Under the pieces are notes generated by a model that was not told the origin of the DNA, searched no databases, and saw only the letters and a list, made by a program, of their open reading frames with translations. From the NCBI GenBank assembly GCA_964557955.1, contig CAZLCS010000010.1, forward strand, positions 62,001-126,000: DNA of 64,000 bases, read 5' to 3'. Position 1 is the first letter of the stretch; every line of letters begins with the position of its first letter. This stretch comes from JALOOX01 sp964557955 (GTDB lineage Bacteria > Desulfobacterota > Syntrophobacteria > Syntrophobacterales > Syntrophobacteraceae). The position numbers and the translations under genes are program-made. Of this stretch, positions 51,109 to 60,376 are shown piece after piece.

Positions 51109-52464
51109 ATGGTTGAACGGATGATCCTCGAATACGAAAAAGAGCGTGAGATGGAGATTGAAAGGGCGGTGCACGATCCTCCCGTGCAGCCAGGTCCGTG
51201 GGACGTCGACGGGCCGTCGCTCATTGCCCGCATGCAGAGCGACCTTTACGGCTCCGGCGATCTGGTGCTCCTCCAATCGGCATCCGCCGGCGCCAAGACT
51301 CCAGTTCACAGTCTGCGCTCCCTGGACGAATTGCTGGAGCGCGACCGGCTGCGGGAAATGGACGGGTTTCCACGCAAGATCCGCATCGGGCGTCTGGTGA
51401 AGCCAGGCCGCGGTGCCCGGGAGCGCATCATCCTGGTTCCGACCACTGTTGAGGAGAAATTCATCCACGACACCCGCGACCAGGAGGACGAGCAGCAGAC
51501 GGGAGCCGGGGGCTCGGGTGAAGGCCGGGAAGGGGAAGTCATCGGCGAGGAGCCCGTTCATGGCGGCGACGGTTCCGGAAAGGGTGCTGCCGGCCAGGGA
51601 GACGGCGGCGAACATTCCATCGAATCCAGCGCCTACGACCTCGGAAGAATCCTCACAGAGAAGTTCCAGCTTCCCAACCTCAAGGACAAGGGAAAGCGGC
51701 GCTCCATGACGCGCGAGACCTACGACCTGACCGACCGCCACAAGGGGTTCGGCCAGATCCTGGATAAAAAGGCCACCCTGAGGAAAATCCTGGAGACCAA
51801 CATCGCACTCGGGACCCTGGACACCGAGACTGAAATAGATCCCGTCAGTCTTCTCATCTCGCCGGAGGACCGGATGTACCGCATCCTCTCCCGTGAAAGA
51901 GAATACGAGTCCCAGGCCATGGTCTTCTTCGTGCGCGACTACTCGGGCTCAATGTCCGGAAAGCCCACAGAGATTGTCGTGAGCCAGCACGTGCTCATCT
52001 ACAGCTGGCTCCTCTACCAGTATGACAAGCAGGTGGTGACGCGCTTCATACTCCACGACACCGATGCCAGGGAAGTCCCCGACTTTTACACATATTACAG
52101 CTCGACGGTTGCCGGCGGAACGCGTGTTGAATCCGCCTACCGGCTCGTGAACGACCTCGTGGAGCAGGAAAGCCTCGCCCGCGATTACAACATCTACGTT
52201 TTCCACGGTACGGACGGCGACGACTGGGATTCCGACGGCAGCAAGACCCTGCCCGAACTGGAGAAGATCCTCGTCTACAGCAACCGGGTCGGGATCAGCG
52301 TGGCCAAGACCAACGGAGACTCTCAGCGCACCTCCACGATCGAGCACTACATCAGGAAGTCGGGCCTCCTGGAGAGCCAGTCCGGTCGAATCCGGCTGGA
52401 TGTGCTGACCGAGGGAGCCAGCGAAGCGCAGCTGATCGAAGGGATCAAGCACCTCATCTCGTGA
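51109..52464 (+). CDS. yeaH: DUF444 protein (YeaH/YhbH family)
   Basis: 451 residues. The middle is a Gly/Glu-rich linker (TGAGGSGEGREGEVIGEE) as in YhbH/YeaH. The C-terminal half is a von Willebrand A-like fold with the metal-site pattern FFVRDYSGSMSGKP and later VFHGTDGDDWDSDGS. The family is the constant partner of PrkA and is required with it in stationary phase. It starts 15 bp after prkA. Confidence 0.95.
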   Translation: MVERMILEYEKEREMEIERAVHDPPVQPGPWDVDGPSLIARMQSDLYGSGDLVLLQSASAGAKTPVHSLRSLDELLERDRLREMDGFPRKIRIGRLVKPGRGARERIILVPTTVEEKFIHDTRDQEDEQQTGAGGSGEGREGEVIGEEPVHGGDGSGKGAAGQGDGGEHSIESSAYDLGRILTEKFQLPNLKDKGKRRSMTRETYDLTDRHKGFGQILDKKATLRKILETNIALGTLDTETEIDPVSLLISPEDRMYRILSREREYESQAMVFFVRDYSGSMSGKPTEIVVSQHVLIYSWLLYQYDKQVVTRFILHDTDAREVPDFYTYYSSTVAGGTRVESAYRLVNDLVEQESLARDYNIYVFHGTDGDDWDSDGSKTLPELEKILVYSNRVGISVAKTNGDSQRTSTIEHYIRKSGLLESQSGRIRLDVLTEGASEAQLIEGIKHLIS

Positions 52465-52601
52465 GCATTGCCGGGTGCTCGACCCTGGATTCCGGATGAA
52501 GCGGCCGTGTGTCGACGGCGTCCGTTATGGAGCATCGAACATCAACCATCCAGCATCTGTGGTCCGGCATCCAGCGCGGCCGGCAACAGGGACAGTAGAT
52601 C

Positions 52602-54242
52602 ATGGAGCTCATCAGTCAGCACACGAAGAGGATCATGGAGGGATGCAAGGAGAGGGCGCGGGACGCCGGGCTGCGCTTCCACGACGAAACGCTGGAATAC
52701 GTGGTCACCAACAAGGACCTCCTGGAGCTCACCCCCAAGCACATGATTCCCACCCTCTACGACTACTGGGTGCACGACGTGGAGGTGCTCAAGGAGAAAG
52801 GCCGCTACGAGCTCTACCCCAACAACCCATACGAGACCGTCATCAACACGCGGCCGGCTATCTCCTTCTACAACGACAACAACCCCGACTGGCTCAACGT
52901 GATGATCTTCTACCACGTGCTGGCCCACATCGATTTCTTCCAGAACAACCGGCTCTTCCGGCGTACCTGGGACGGTGATTTTGCGGGGCAGGCCCTTTCG
53001 GACAAACGTTTCATCACCATGATGCGCTCCGAGAAGGGACGATGGGTGGACTACGTCATCGAATTCACACGGTCCATCGACAACCTGGTGGGTTTTCACG
53101 CGGAGCTCTCCGGCGCCTGCCGTCTCGAAGCCGCCAATGGCTCCGCCAAGCTGGATTTCTACTTCGACGTCTTCCTTCAGTCCGTCCAAAATGTGGGTCA
53201 GCACGAGTACATGAAAGAGATCGAGCGCTACAACGGCGCCCTCAAGAGCTCACCGGATATGGCCGACAGCCTGTTCTTCGCCGGAGTGGCGGCCAAACAT
53301 CCCGAATTTGAAGCGCTCTACGCCCGGCACCGCCAGGAGCCCAAAACGCCGACCATCGACCTCATCCAGTACCTCCAGGAGCGCTCCCCATTTCTCCAGA
53401 AGAGCGAAAATCGATGGATGACTCCCGTCATGGAGATCGTGCGCCGGACTTCCCTTTTCTTCCAGCCTCAGATCCGCACCAAGATCCTCAACGAGGGCTG
53501 GGCGAGCACCTGGCATGAGCGACTATTCCTGGAAGACAACCGAATACGAGGCCACGAGGTCGAGTTTGCCAGAATCAACGCTTTCGTGACGGCGCTGCCC
53601 AGGGTGGGCCTGAACCCCTACGCCCTCGGCATGCGGTTGTTCGAGCATGTGGAAGAGCTGGCGGAAAAGGGTAAGCTGAGCTTCGAATTTCAGAAGATCC
53701 ACCGGGAGCGGGACAGGAGGGACTTCGACCGGAAGACGGGTACGGGACGAGACGCCATTTTCAAGGTGCGGGAGGACCTGGATGACTTCATGTTCCTGCA
53801 GACCTACCTGGACCAGGACTTTGTCAATCGCTACAAGCTCTTCGTCGTGGGCAAGCGCCTCAACAACACCAAAGGAGTGTGGGAGTATTTCGTGAAGAGC
53901 CGGGATGCCGGCGAGTACCGGAAAATGCTGCTTCAATCCCTCTACCACCCCCCCTTCATCCAGGTGGATGAAGGCCGGACAAGGAACGGTTGCCTGTTCC
54001 TCGATCATCGCTTCGAAGGGAAGCCGCTTGTCAAGGAGTTCATCTCCAACACCCTGCTGGGGATTTCCACCCTGTGGGGAGGACCCGTCAAGCTCGAGAC
54101 CAGCGAGCGGGTGACCCGGGAGCGGAGGGAGTGGATGCCCTACGGGTATCCCCTTCCTGAGGCGGGCGGCACCGAAGAGCCGAAGTTCAAAAGAGTCGTC
54201 TACACGATGGAGGACCGCAAGCTCTCCAGGGCTGAACTCTAG
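52602..54242 (+). CDS. spoVR: SpoVR family protein (YcgB-like)
   Basis: 546 residues, the whole family length. Marks: PNNPYETVINTRPAISFYNDNNP, VLAHIDFFQNNRLFRRT, MTPVMEIVRRTSLFFQPQIRTKILNEGWAS and WHERLFLEDNRIRGHEVEFA. SpoVR was named for Bacillus spore cortex formation, but it is widespread in non-sporulating bacteria with PrkA and YeaH. Its biochemical role is not known. A 137-bp gap precedes it, with no promoter recognised. Confidence 0.95.
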   Translation: MELISQHTKRIMEGCKERARDAGLRFHDETLEYVVTNKDLLELTPKHMIPTLYDYWVHDVEVLKEKGRYELYPNNPYETVINTRPAISFYNDNNPDWLNVMIFYHVLAHIDFFQNNRLFRRTWDGDFAGQALSDKRFITMMRSEKGRWVDYVIEFTRSIDNLVGFHAELSGACRLEAANGSAKLDFYFDVFLQSVQNVGQHEYMKEIERYNGALKSSPDMADSLFFAGVAAKHPEFEALYARHRQEPKTPTIDLIQYLQERSPFLQKSENRWMTPVMEIVRRTSLFFQPQIRTKILNEGWASTWHERLFLEDNRIRGHEVEFARINAFVTALPRVGLNPYALGMRLFEHVEELAEKGKLSFEFQKIHRERDRRDFDRKTGTGRDAIFKVREDLDDFMFLQTYLDQDFVNRYKLFVVGKRLNNTKGVWEYFVKSRDAGEYRKMLLQSLYHPPFIQVDEGRTRNGCLFLDHRFEGKPLVKEFISNTLLGISTLWGGPVKLETSERVTRERREWMPYGYPLPEAGGTEEPKFKRVVYTMEDRKLSRAEL

Positions 54243-54254
54243 GAGGCGCCAGCC

Positions 54255-56552
54255 ATGGGAAACATGGACCATTTTCTTTCCGACCTTTGCCAGAGGATTC
54301 AGGACCGTGAGCAGCGGGCCCCCATCACCTTCATGGAGTACATGGAGCAGGCCGCCGCCTATCCGACGCTTGCCTTCCGGAACATCTTCCAGGTGTTTCA
54401 CGACATGATCACGAGCTACGTCGGGAACGGCACCGATGAGTACCCGGAGGACCCAGAGTCCATCAATTACGTCTATTACGACTGCAATCGACTGTTCGTC
54501 GAGGACACGGATCACCCATTCTTCGCCGACCGGCTGTTTGCGAACCGCCTCGTCAATCATGTGGGGTCCTTCCGACACGGCGCCCAGCAGAACCGGATCG
54601 TCATATTCGAGGGGCCGCCCGGCAGCGGGAAGAGCACCTTCCTCAACAACCTGCTCATGAAATTCGAGCATTACAGCCGCACGGACGAAGGCACAAGCTA
54701 CGAGACCGTATGGCGTTTGGACAAGCGGGAACTGGGGGCTCTGCCCGACCGGGAAGCCCACGCCATCCTGCAGCAGCTCCGAAGCCTCGCCGACGGCGGC
54801 GGCTTCCAGTCCCCCGGGGCAAGCCCCCGCGACCACCTCTTCGCACTCTCCAACGCGGAGTACCTTGAGGTTCCGTGCCCGAGCCACGACAGTCCCCTGC
54901 TCATGATTCCCAAGGCCTATCGCCGGGAATTCCTGGACGACGCCATCCCCGATGAATCGTTCAAGCGCGAGCTCTTCTCGGACAAACAGTATGAATGGGT
55001 CTTTCGGGACCAGCCCTGCACGATCTGCATGTCCCTCTACCAGACGCTTCTGGATCTTTTCAACCTGCCGAGCAAGGTGTTTTCCATGGTCTTCGCCCGT
55101 CGCTATCAGTTCAACCGGCGGCTGGGTGAGGGGATCAGCGTTTTCAATCCGGGGGATGGTTTGACCAGGACCAAGGTCATCACCAACCCGCTGCTGCAGA
55201 ACCAGCTGAACGCCATTCTGCGGGACAGCAATCGTGTCAAATACCTGTATTCGCGGTACGCCAAGACCAACAACGGCATCTACGCCCTCATGGACATCAA
55301 GGCCCACAACCGGGAGCGGCTGGCAAACCTGCACGGCATTATCAGTGAGGGGGTGCACAAGGTCGAGGACATCGAGGAAAACGTCAATTCGCTCTTTCTG
55401 GCCATCATGAACCCGGAGGACAACAAGGAGCTGGCGGGAGCTCAGTCGTTCGCCGACCGCATCACCACCATCAAGATCCCGTACGTCCTGGACTACGAGA
55501 CGGAAGTGAAGATCTACGAGCACATTTTCGGCCACCAGATTCGTGCGACCTTTCTGCCGCGAGTGCTTGAAAACTTCGCCAAGGTCATCCTCTCGTCGCG
55601 CCTGAAGCCCAGGTCCGATGCCCTCCAGGAATGGATTCAGGATGCCGGACGCTACCATCTCTATTGTGACGAGAACCTGCAGCTGCTCAAAATGGACATT
55701 TACAACGGCGTCATTCCCACCTGGCTCACGGAAGAGGACCGGAAAGCGTTCACAGCCGAAAGACGGCGAAAGATCATCGCCGAATCCGAGCATGAGGGGG
55801 ACAAGGGATTTTCCGGGAGGGATTCCATCAAGATATTCAACGAGTTCTTCACGACCTACGCCAAGCGGGATAAGCTGATTAATATGGGCATGGTGTGCAG
55901 TTTCTTCAAAAAGCACCGCTCCGGACTCATGACCTCCATTCCCGACGGGTTCCTGGATTCGCTCCTCGGCTTCTACAACTACTCGGTGCTCCAGGAGGTG
56001 AAGGAATCCCTTTACTTTTACAACGAGAGCAGCATCTCGCGGGAAATCCAGAACTACCTCTTTGCCGTCAACTTCGAGTCGGGGCGCACCGAACGATGCG
56101 TCTACACAGGGGATGAGCTGGAGATCGATGAGTCGTTCTTCAAGAGCGTCGAGCGTCGGATCCTGGGATCGAGGGCCCATGGCTCCCTGAGGCTGGAGTT
56201 TCGGCGAGACGTCCAGACTCAGTACGCCGCCCGGACGCTCACCCAGGAGATCCTGCTCGAGGGCAAGCACGTCACCGAGACCGAGATTTACCGCTCCTTG
56301 CACAAGCGATACCTGCATCACCTCAAGGAAGATGTTCTGGAGCCATTCCTTCGGAATGCCAACTTCCGAAGCGCTGTCAAGGACTTCGGGTCAGATTCCT
56401 TCAGAACATACGACGACCGGATTCGCGAAGATGTGCGCATGCTGCTCCGTAATCTTCAGAGGAACTATGCCTACAGCGAACAGGGCGCAAAGGAAGTCTG
56501 TCTTTACGTGATCGACAACGATCTGGCCAGGGTGTTCGCGGGGGTCCAATGA
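54255..56552 (+). CDS. Second, divergent PrkA-like AAA protein kinase
   Basis: 765 residues, 12 bp after spoVR. The AAA part has Walker A IFEGPPGSGKSTFLNNLL near residue 120, where the first PrkA has GEPGNGKT. The PrkA pattern of NGIYALMDIKAHNRERLANLHGII, LFLAIMNPEDNKEL and RITTIKIPYVLDYETEVKIY follows. A CTICMS motif near residue 257 and an insert of about 90 residues after the P-loop are not in the first copy. It is not a recent duplicate. I infer that it forms a partner or alternative kinase with PrkA. Confidence 0.9.
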   Translation: MGNMDHFLSDLCQRIQDREQRAPITFMEYMEQAAAYPTLAFRNIFQVFHDMITSYVGNGTDEYPEDPESINYVYYDCNRLFVEDTDHPFFADRLFANRLVNHVGSFRHGAQQNRIVIFEGPPGSGKSTFLNNLLMKFEHYSRTDEGTSYETVWRLDKRELGALPDREAHAILQQLRSLADGGGFQSPGASPRDHLFALSNAEYLEVPCPSHDSPLLMIPKAYRREFLDDAIPDESFKRELFSDKQYEWVFRDQPCTICMSLYQTLLDLFNLPSKVFSMVFARRYQFNRRLGEGISVFNPGDGLTRTKVITNPLLQNQLNAILRDSNRVKYLYSRYAKTNNGIYALMDIKAHNRERLANLHGIISEGVHKVEDIEENVNSLFLAIMNPEDNKELAGAQSFADRITTIKIPYVLDYETEVKIYEHIFGHQIRATFLPRVLENFAKVILSSRLKPRSDALQEWIQDAGRYHLYCDENLQLLKMDIYNGVIPTWLTEEDRKAFTAERRRKIIAESEHEGDKGFSGRDSIKIFNEFFTTYAKRDKLINMGMVCSFFKKHRSGLMTSIPDGFLDSLLGFYNYSVLQEVKESLYFYNESSISREIQNYLFAVNFESGRTERCVYTGDELEIDESFFKSVERRILGSRAHGSLRLEFRRDVQTQYAARTLTQEILLEGKHVTETEIYRSLHKRYLHHLKEDVLEPFLRNANFRSAVKDFGSDSFRTYDDRIREDVRMLLRNLQRNYAYSEQGAKEVCLYVIDNDLARVFAGVQ

Positions 56553-56555
56553 TTG

Positions 56556-57008
56556 TCACATATGCTCCGGGATGTTTTCGGCGAAGGAAGGGTCTTCCAG
56601 CAGTCGCCTTGCGAATTTGAGGTACTTGGCAACGATGGCCCGGACGGCGAGCTGGAGCGCGTACGCGCGGATCGGTTTCTCGAGGAGATACGTGATGTCT
56701 GCCGCGATGCATTGGCTCACCACTTCGTCGCTGGCCGCCCCCGTGATGATGATCGTATCCTGGTTGGCCACGGGAAAGCGGTGGTGTATCGCCTCCAGGA
56801 AGGCGAATCCGGTCTTTCCTCCCATGTAAACGTCCAGAATGAATATGGCGACCCCGGTCTGCCGGGTCATGCAATAGAGACGAGCCTCATCGAAGTCCGA
56901 AAAAGAGATGATCGGGCCCCACGTGTAGAAGCGCTCGAGGATGGAAGCGATGACGTCGCAAACGATGGGTTCATCATCCACGATGATCACGGGCAAGCCT
57001 GTCGCCAT
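56556..57008 (-). CDS. Single-receiver response regulator
   Basis: 150 residues: a receiver with D11/D12, acceptor D59 (FILDVYMGGKTG), T89 and K111 (LLEKPIRAYALQ), followed by a 30-residue helical tail and no output domain. The stop codon is 3 bp from the stop of the convergent prkA-like gene, so the two transcripts must overlap at their 3' ends. Function probably by protein contact. Confidence 0.9.
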   Translation of the reverse strand: MATGLPVIIVDDEPIVCDVIASILERFYTWGPIISFSDFDEARLYCMTRQTGVAIFILDVYMGGKTGFAFLEAIHHRFPVANQDTIIITGAASDEVVSQCIAADITYLLEKPIRAYALQLAVRAIVAKYLKFARRLLEDPSFAENIPEHM

Positions 57009-57301
57009 GACGACCTCCTCGATTACCGGATCAGGATTGATGAGCAGGCTCGATCGATGCTGCAGAGACCTGCCGGGTCACCATAGAGATTCCGAACCCT
57101 GCCTTCTTTGAACTGGACCGAATCCCCTCATTGAAGCTATCCTCATGCTCAATGGGAGATGGGTCCGTCCGCATCCCCGGATGTGCCTGTCCCGACAGTT
57201 CTTCATTTTTATTAAACTAGGCATGATGCCGCAGCGGGGTCAAGATCGGTTTGGACGTATCCGCTCCGGAAATTCACAAAGGTTCAGACTGACGAGTGGT
57301 C

Positions 57302-58729
57302 ATGGATACACAGCGCATCGGAGCCAAAGACCCGATTCTTGTTCTTCCCAAAGCGGGAGGGAAGCCTCTCAATCTGAAGGCAGGGGATGTGGTCCGTGCA
57401 CAGGTTGTCAGAGTCTTGAGCGGCGGAGAGCTGAGCCTTCGCATCGGAGGAACCGTTATTCAGGCCCGGACTGCAATGCCACTTCCTTTGGGCTCAGGGG
57501 TTCTACTCCGTGTGCTCGGACAGGAGTCGGGCCGGGAAGGTTCGGGGGGATTCAGGCTGCAGTTTCTCCAGGTGGCCGAAAGTCCTGAGATGGACCAACC
57601 CGGCCGCACTGTTTCAGCGGAGCCCGGTCGGCTCCAGATGCCTCATTCTCGCACCCATCCGGCAGCGGACGCCGTGCGAAATCTGGTTCAGGAGCTGGCG
57701 GCCCGGGCGCCTGCCAGGAACCTCGAAGGGGCAGATCTCGCCACCACCATCAGGGCGCTTCTCAAGTCCCTGCCTGACGACCCCGCATCGCTTCCGAGGG
57801 AGCTTCGCCACCAGCTGCTGGGGCTCCTCCAGTCGAACCTCAGGGAAACTGAGCAGAGCATCCAGAACCGGGCTCTTCGGCTTTTCGGCGACTCGTCCAT
57901 CCAGAAACTTCTTGACCTCTCTGATGGGTCTGACCTGCCCGATTCGGGACAACCTTTGCGGGCGAAAACGCCATTCTTTGCCGAGGCCGAGAAGATCCTG
58001 CAGGTTCCGATGAAATCCATATTGCAGGATACCGGGGTGGGGCTTGAAGGCAAGCTGAAGGTCCTCGCCCAGGCCCTCCTCGCCGAAGAGGGGGGAACCC
58101 CGGAGTCGACCGCGCCGGCCAGTCTCCCGGCCAGTCCATCTTCCGAGACCTCCACGCTGGCCACGGACCTCAAGGCAAAGCTGCTGCAGCTGCGTCAGGC
58201 GATCCTCGAGGGTGAACCCTCCGGCGCGGATGCCACGGAAGCATCGAGGACCTCGGCCGGAGCGGGGGCGGGCGAATCCCGGGGGGGATTCGACAGGCTG
58301 CTCCCCGTTGTGGACGGGCTTCTGCGGGATGTCGAGACATTTCAGCTTCTCTCCAAGCTCACCAGCTCCTTTTACACGTTCCTGCCCTTCCTCTGGAAGG
58401 GGCTCCGGGAGGGTGACATCGCCTTCAAGCGAAGCCGCAGCTCGCAGGCCGGTCCAGGTCACTATTGCGTGATGAACCTGGACTTCGAAAGCCTGGGCAG
58501 GGTCACTATCGTGGCCATGATGCAAGGCGGCGACTTCTTTCTTTCCTTCAAAACGGACCACGAGGGCCTGCGGTCGGCCCTGGACGGCAGCGTTCACGAG
58601 CTGCGGGAGATGTTTCGCAGTGAGGGACTGAGCCTCGCGGGGGTCAACTTCTTCAGCATGGAGGATACGCAGTTGGCGCCATTTGAACACCTTGAATCCT
58701 TTGAGAGCGTGTTGAATCTCAAGATCTGA
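57302..58729 (+). CDS. FliK-like hook-length control family protein
   Basis: 475 residues from ATG 57302 (GTG 57296 possible). The N-terminus (ILVLPKAGGKPLNLKAGDVVRAQVV) is followed by a long low-complexity Gln/Ala/Ser/Pro-rich middle. The last 90 residues (VMNLDFESLGRVTIVAMM, LRSALDGSVHELREMFRSEG, LAGVNFFS) fit the Flg_hook C-terminal domain. The next gene encodes a FlhB C-terminal-like protein, the natural interaction partner of FliK in switching export specificity. No other flagellar genes are in the window. Confidence 0.78.
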   Translation: MDTQRIGAKDPILVLPKAGGKPLNLKAGDVVRAQVVRVLSGGELSLRIGGTVIQARTAMPLPLGSGVLLRVLGQESGREGSGGFRLQFLQVAESPEMDQPGRTVSAEPGRLQMPHSRTHPAADAVRNLVQELAARAPARNLEGADLATTIRALLKSLPDDPASLPRELRHQLLGLLQSNLRETEQSIQNRALRLFGDSSIQKLLDLSDGSDLPDSGQPLRAKTPFFAEAEKILQVPMKSILQDTGVGLEGKLKVLAQALLAEEGGTPESTAPASLPASPSSETSTLATDLKAKLLQLRQAILEGEPSGADATEASRTSAGAGAGESRGGFDRLLPVVDGLLRDVETFQLLSKLTSSFYTFLPFLWKGLREGDIAFKRSRSSQAGPGHYCVMNLDFESLGRVTIVAMMQGGDFFLSFKTDHEGLRSALDGSVHELREMFRSEGLSLAGVNFFSMEDTQLAPFEHLESFESVLNLKI

Positions 58730-58745
58730 AGGAGCAGGCGGAACC

Positions 58746-59012
58746 ATGAAAGAGAAGATGAGAAAGGCTGCCGTCCTGAAGTACAAGCACCAGATCGACC
58801 GGGCACCCCAGTTGGTGGCCAAAGGGAAGGGGATGGTCGCAGACCGCATTCTGGAACTGGCCCGGAAGCACCGCATCCCCATCCAGAGCGATCCGGCCCT
58901 GGTGGAGGTTTTGAGCCAGCTGGACATCGACCAGGAGATTCCACCCGATCTCTATCGGGCAGTCGCTCAAGTGCTGGCGTACGTCTATCGGGTGAGCAAG
59001 AAGCTGGGTTGA
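58746..59012 (+). CDS. FlhB C-terminal-domain-like protein (EscU/YscU/FlhB switch family)
   Basis: 88 residues matching only the cytoplasmic C-terminal domain of FlhB: KAAVLKYKHQIDRAPQLVAKGKGMVADRILELARKH, then IPIQSDPALVEVLSQLDIDQEIPPDLYRAVAQVLAYVY. The autocleavage motif NPTH is absent, as is usual for these short FlhB homologues. It starts 16 bp after the FliK-like gene. Confidence 0.92.
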   Translation: MKEKMRKAAVLKYKHQIDRAPQLVAKGKGMVADRILELARKHRIPIQSDPALVEVLSQLDIDQEIPPDLYRAVAQVLAYVYRVSKKLG

Positions 59013-59109
59013 TCATTGGGTCGGATCAGGTTTCACTCCCCGCCACTGCCGGGGGAGTGGGCAGGGAAATGAATGGGGTCGAGGGGGATGAGCGTGGTTG
59101 GGGTGCAAA

Positions 59110-60237
59110 ATGAATGGTGAACGTCCGAACCAGTGTGATCACGAATCCCTGAAAACCGTTGCAGCCCGGTTTGCTCCCGGACGCAGGATTCTGGACGTGC
59201 GGCCGTTGGGCAACGGCCATATCAATGACACGTACCTGGTGCTTCAGGACTCCGCTGAGGAATGCCGCTTCGTGCTGCAGCGGATCAATGACCGGGTTTT
59301 CCGCGATCCGCGTGGCGTCATGAGCAACATGCGGGTGGTTTCCGACCATGGCCGCCGCCGTCTGAAGCACATGGGGCTCGATGAGGGTATCCGCTTTGAG
59401 CTGCCGAGGGTTCTCAGGACGGCGGACGGTGAGGATCATTGGATCGACGGCTCGGGATCCACCTGGCGGGCCATCAGCTTCATCGAACGCTCCCGATCGT
59501 TCGAAGCGGTTCAGGATGCGGCGCATGCCCGGGAGGTCGGACGGGCCCTCGGGTTGTTCCACACTGCCATGAGCGATCTTCCAACCGGTCATCTCCTGGA
59601 TACCCTCCCGGGGTTCCACATCACGCCGGAGGTTCTGCGCCGCCATGACAAAGTCCTCCTGACGGCATCAGGCCTCGATTCGCCCGAAGTGGACCACTGC
59701 CTTCGTTTCGTGAGCGAACGGAGGAACTGGGCCGGTGTGCTGGAAGATGCCAGGGGTCGCGGCAGCCTGCGGCCGCGTCCCATCCACGGCGATCCCAAGG
59801 TAAGCAATGTCATGATCGATACATCGACGCGGCGGGCCGTCAGCATTGTGGACCTGGATACCGTGAAGCCGGGACTGGTTCACTATGATGTCGGAGATCT
59901 TCTCCGCTCGTGCTGCAATCGCAAGGGAGGGGAGGCGAAGGACTGGCTGGCCGTGACTTTCGATCCCGGTTTGTGCCGCGCCGCTCTCCAGGGCTACCTG
60001 GAATGGGCCGGGAGCTTCCTCAAGCCGATCGATATCGACTATCTTTACGATGCGGTACGACTGATCGCCTTCGAGCTGGGCGTGCGGTTTCTGACGGATC
60101 ACCTGGAGGGCAATGTGTACTTCAAGGCGACCCACCGAAATCATAATCTCGCCAGGGCGCTCGTTCAATTCAGGCTGACTGAGAGCATCGAGCTTCAGGA
60201 GGCGGCAATTCGGGGGATCATCGAGGATCTGCGATGA
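59110..60237 (+). CDS. Phosphotransferase, N-acetylhexosamine 1-kinase-like (APH fold)
   Basis: 375 residues from ATG 59110 (GTG 59098 is 12 bp upstream). An aminoglycoside-phosphotransferase-like fold: nucleotide loop LGNGHINDTYLV and catalytic HGDPKVSNVMID with IVDLDTVKPGLVHYDVGDLLRS as the metal-binding segment. The VLQRINDRVFRDP segment and overall length match the NahK group, which phosphorylates N-acetylhexosamines at C1. The substrate is not proven by sequence, and antibiotic resistance is unlikely. Confidence 0.85.
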   Translation: MNGERPNQCDHESLKTVAARFAPGRRILDVRPLGNGHINDTYLVLQDSAEECRFVLQRINDRVFRDPRGVMSNMRVVSDHGRRRLKHMGLDEGIRFELPRVLRTADGEDHWIDGSGSTWRAISFIERSRSFEAVQDAAHAREVGRALGLFHTAMSDLPTGHLLDTLPGFHITPEVLRRHDKVLLTASGLDSPEVDHCLRFVSERRNWAGVLEDARGRGSLRPRPIHGDPKVSNVMIDTSTRRAVSIVDLDTVKPGLVHYDVGDLLRSCCNRKGGEAKDWLAVTFDPGLCRAALQGYLEWAGSFLKPIDIDYLYDAVRLIAFELGVRFLTDHLEGNVYFKATHRNHNLARALVQFRLTESIELQEAAIRGIIEDLR

Positions 60238-60321
60238 ACGGTGGGAGCCTTCGGCTCATTCCCTCTTCTTTGACTTGAGCTCACGGCGTTCCGGCCAGGA
60301 GGGCGCCATGGGCCGGGGGAA

Positions 60322-60357
60322 GCTTGCCCATGCGGTTTTCCTCGATCACGGGCAAGC
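60322..60357. repeat. Dispersed palindrome GCTTGCCC...GGGCAAGC, second copy
   Basis: Perfect 8-bp arms 20 bp apart with ATGCGG and CGATCAC inside. This is the reverse-complement arrangement of the copy at 35872-35913. It lies between convergent genes. Confidence 0.6.
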
Positions 60358-60376
60358 CTCGCTTAACCGGTCTATT

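Noticed and set aside
49756..51741. 661-codon minus-strand frame opposite prkA/yeaH
   Set aside because: Same reasoning: complementary-strand artefact of high G+C third positions.
53523..56321. 932-codon minus-strand frame opposite spoVR and the second prkA
   Set aside because: Antisense shadow crossing two well-supported genes; no domain recognised.
59110..60237. Aminoglycoside resistance phosphotransferase
   Set aside because: The APH fold is shared, but the GNGHINDTYLV and VLQRIN motifs and length fit the N-acetylhexosamine kinase group.
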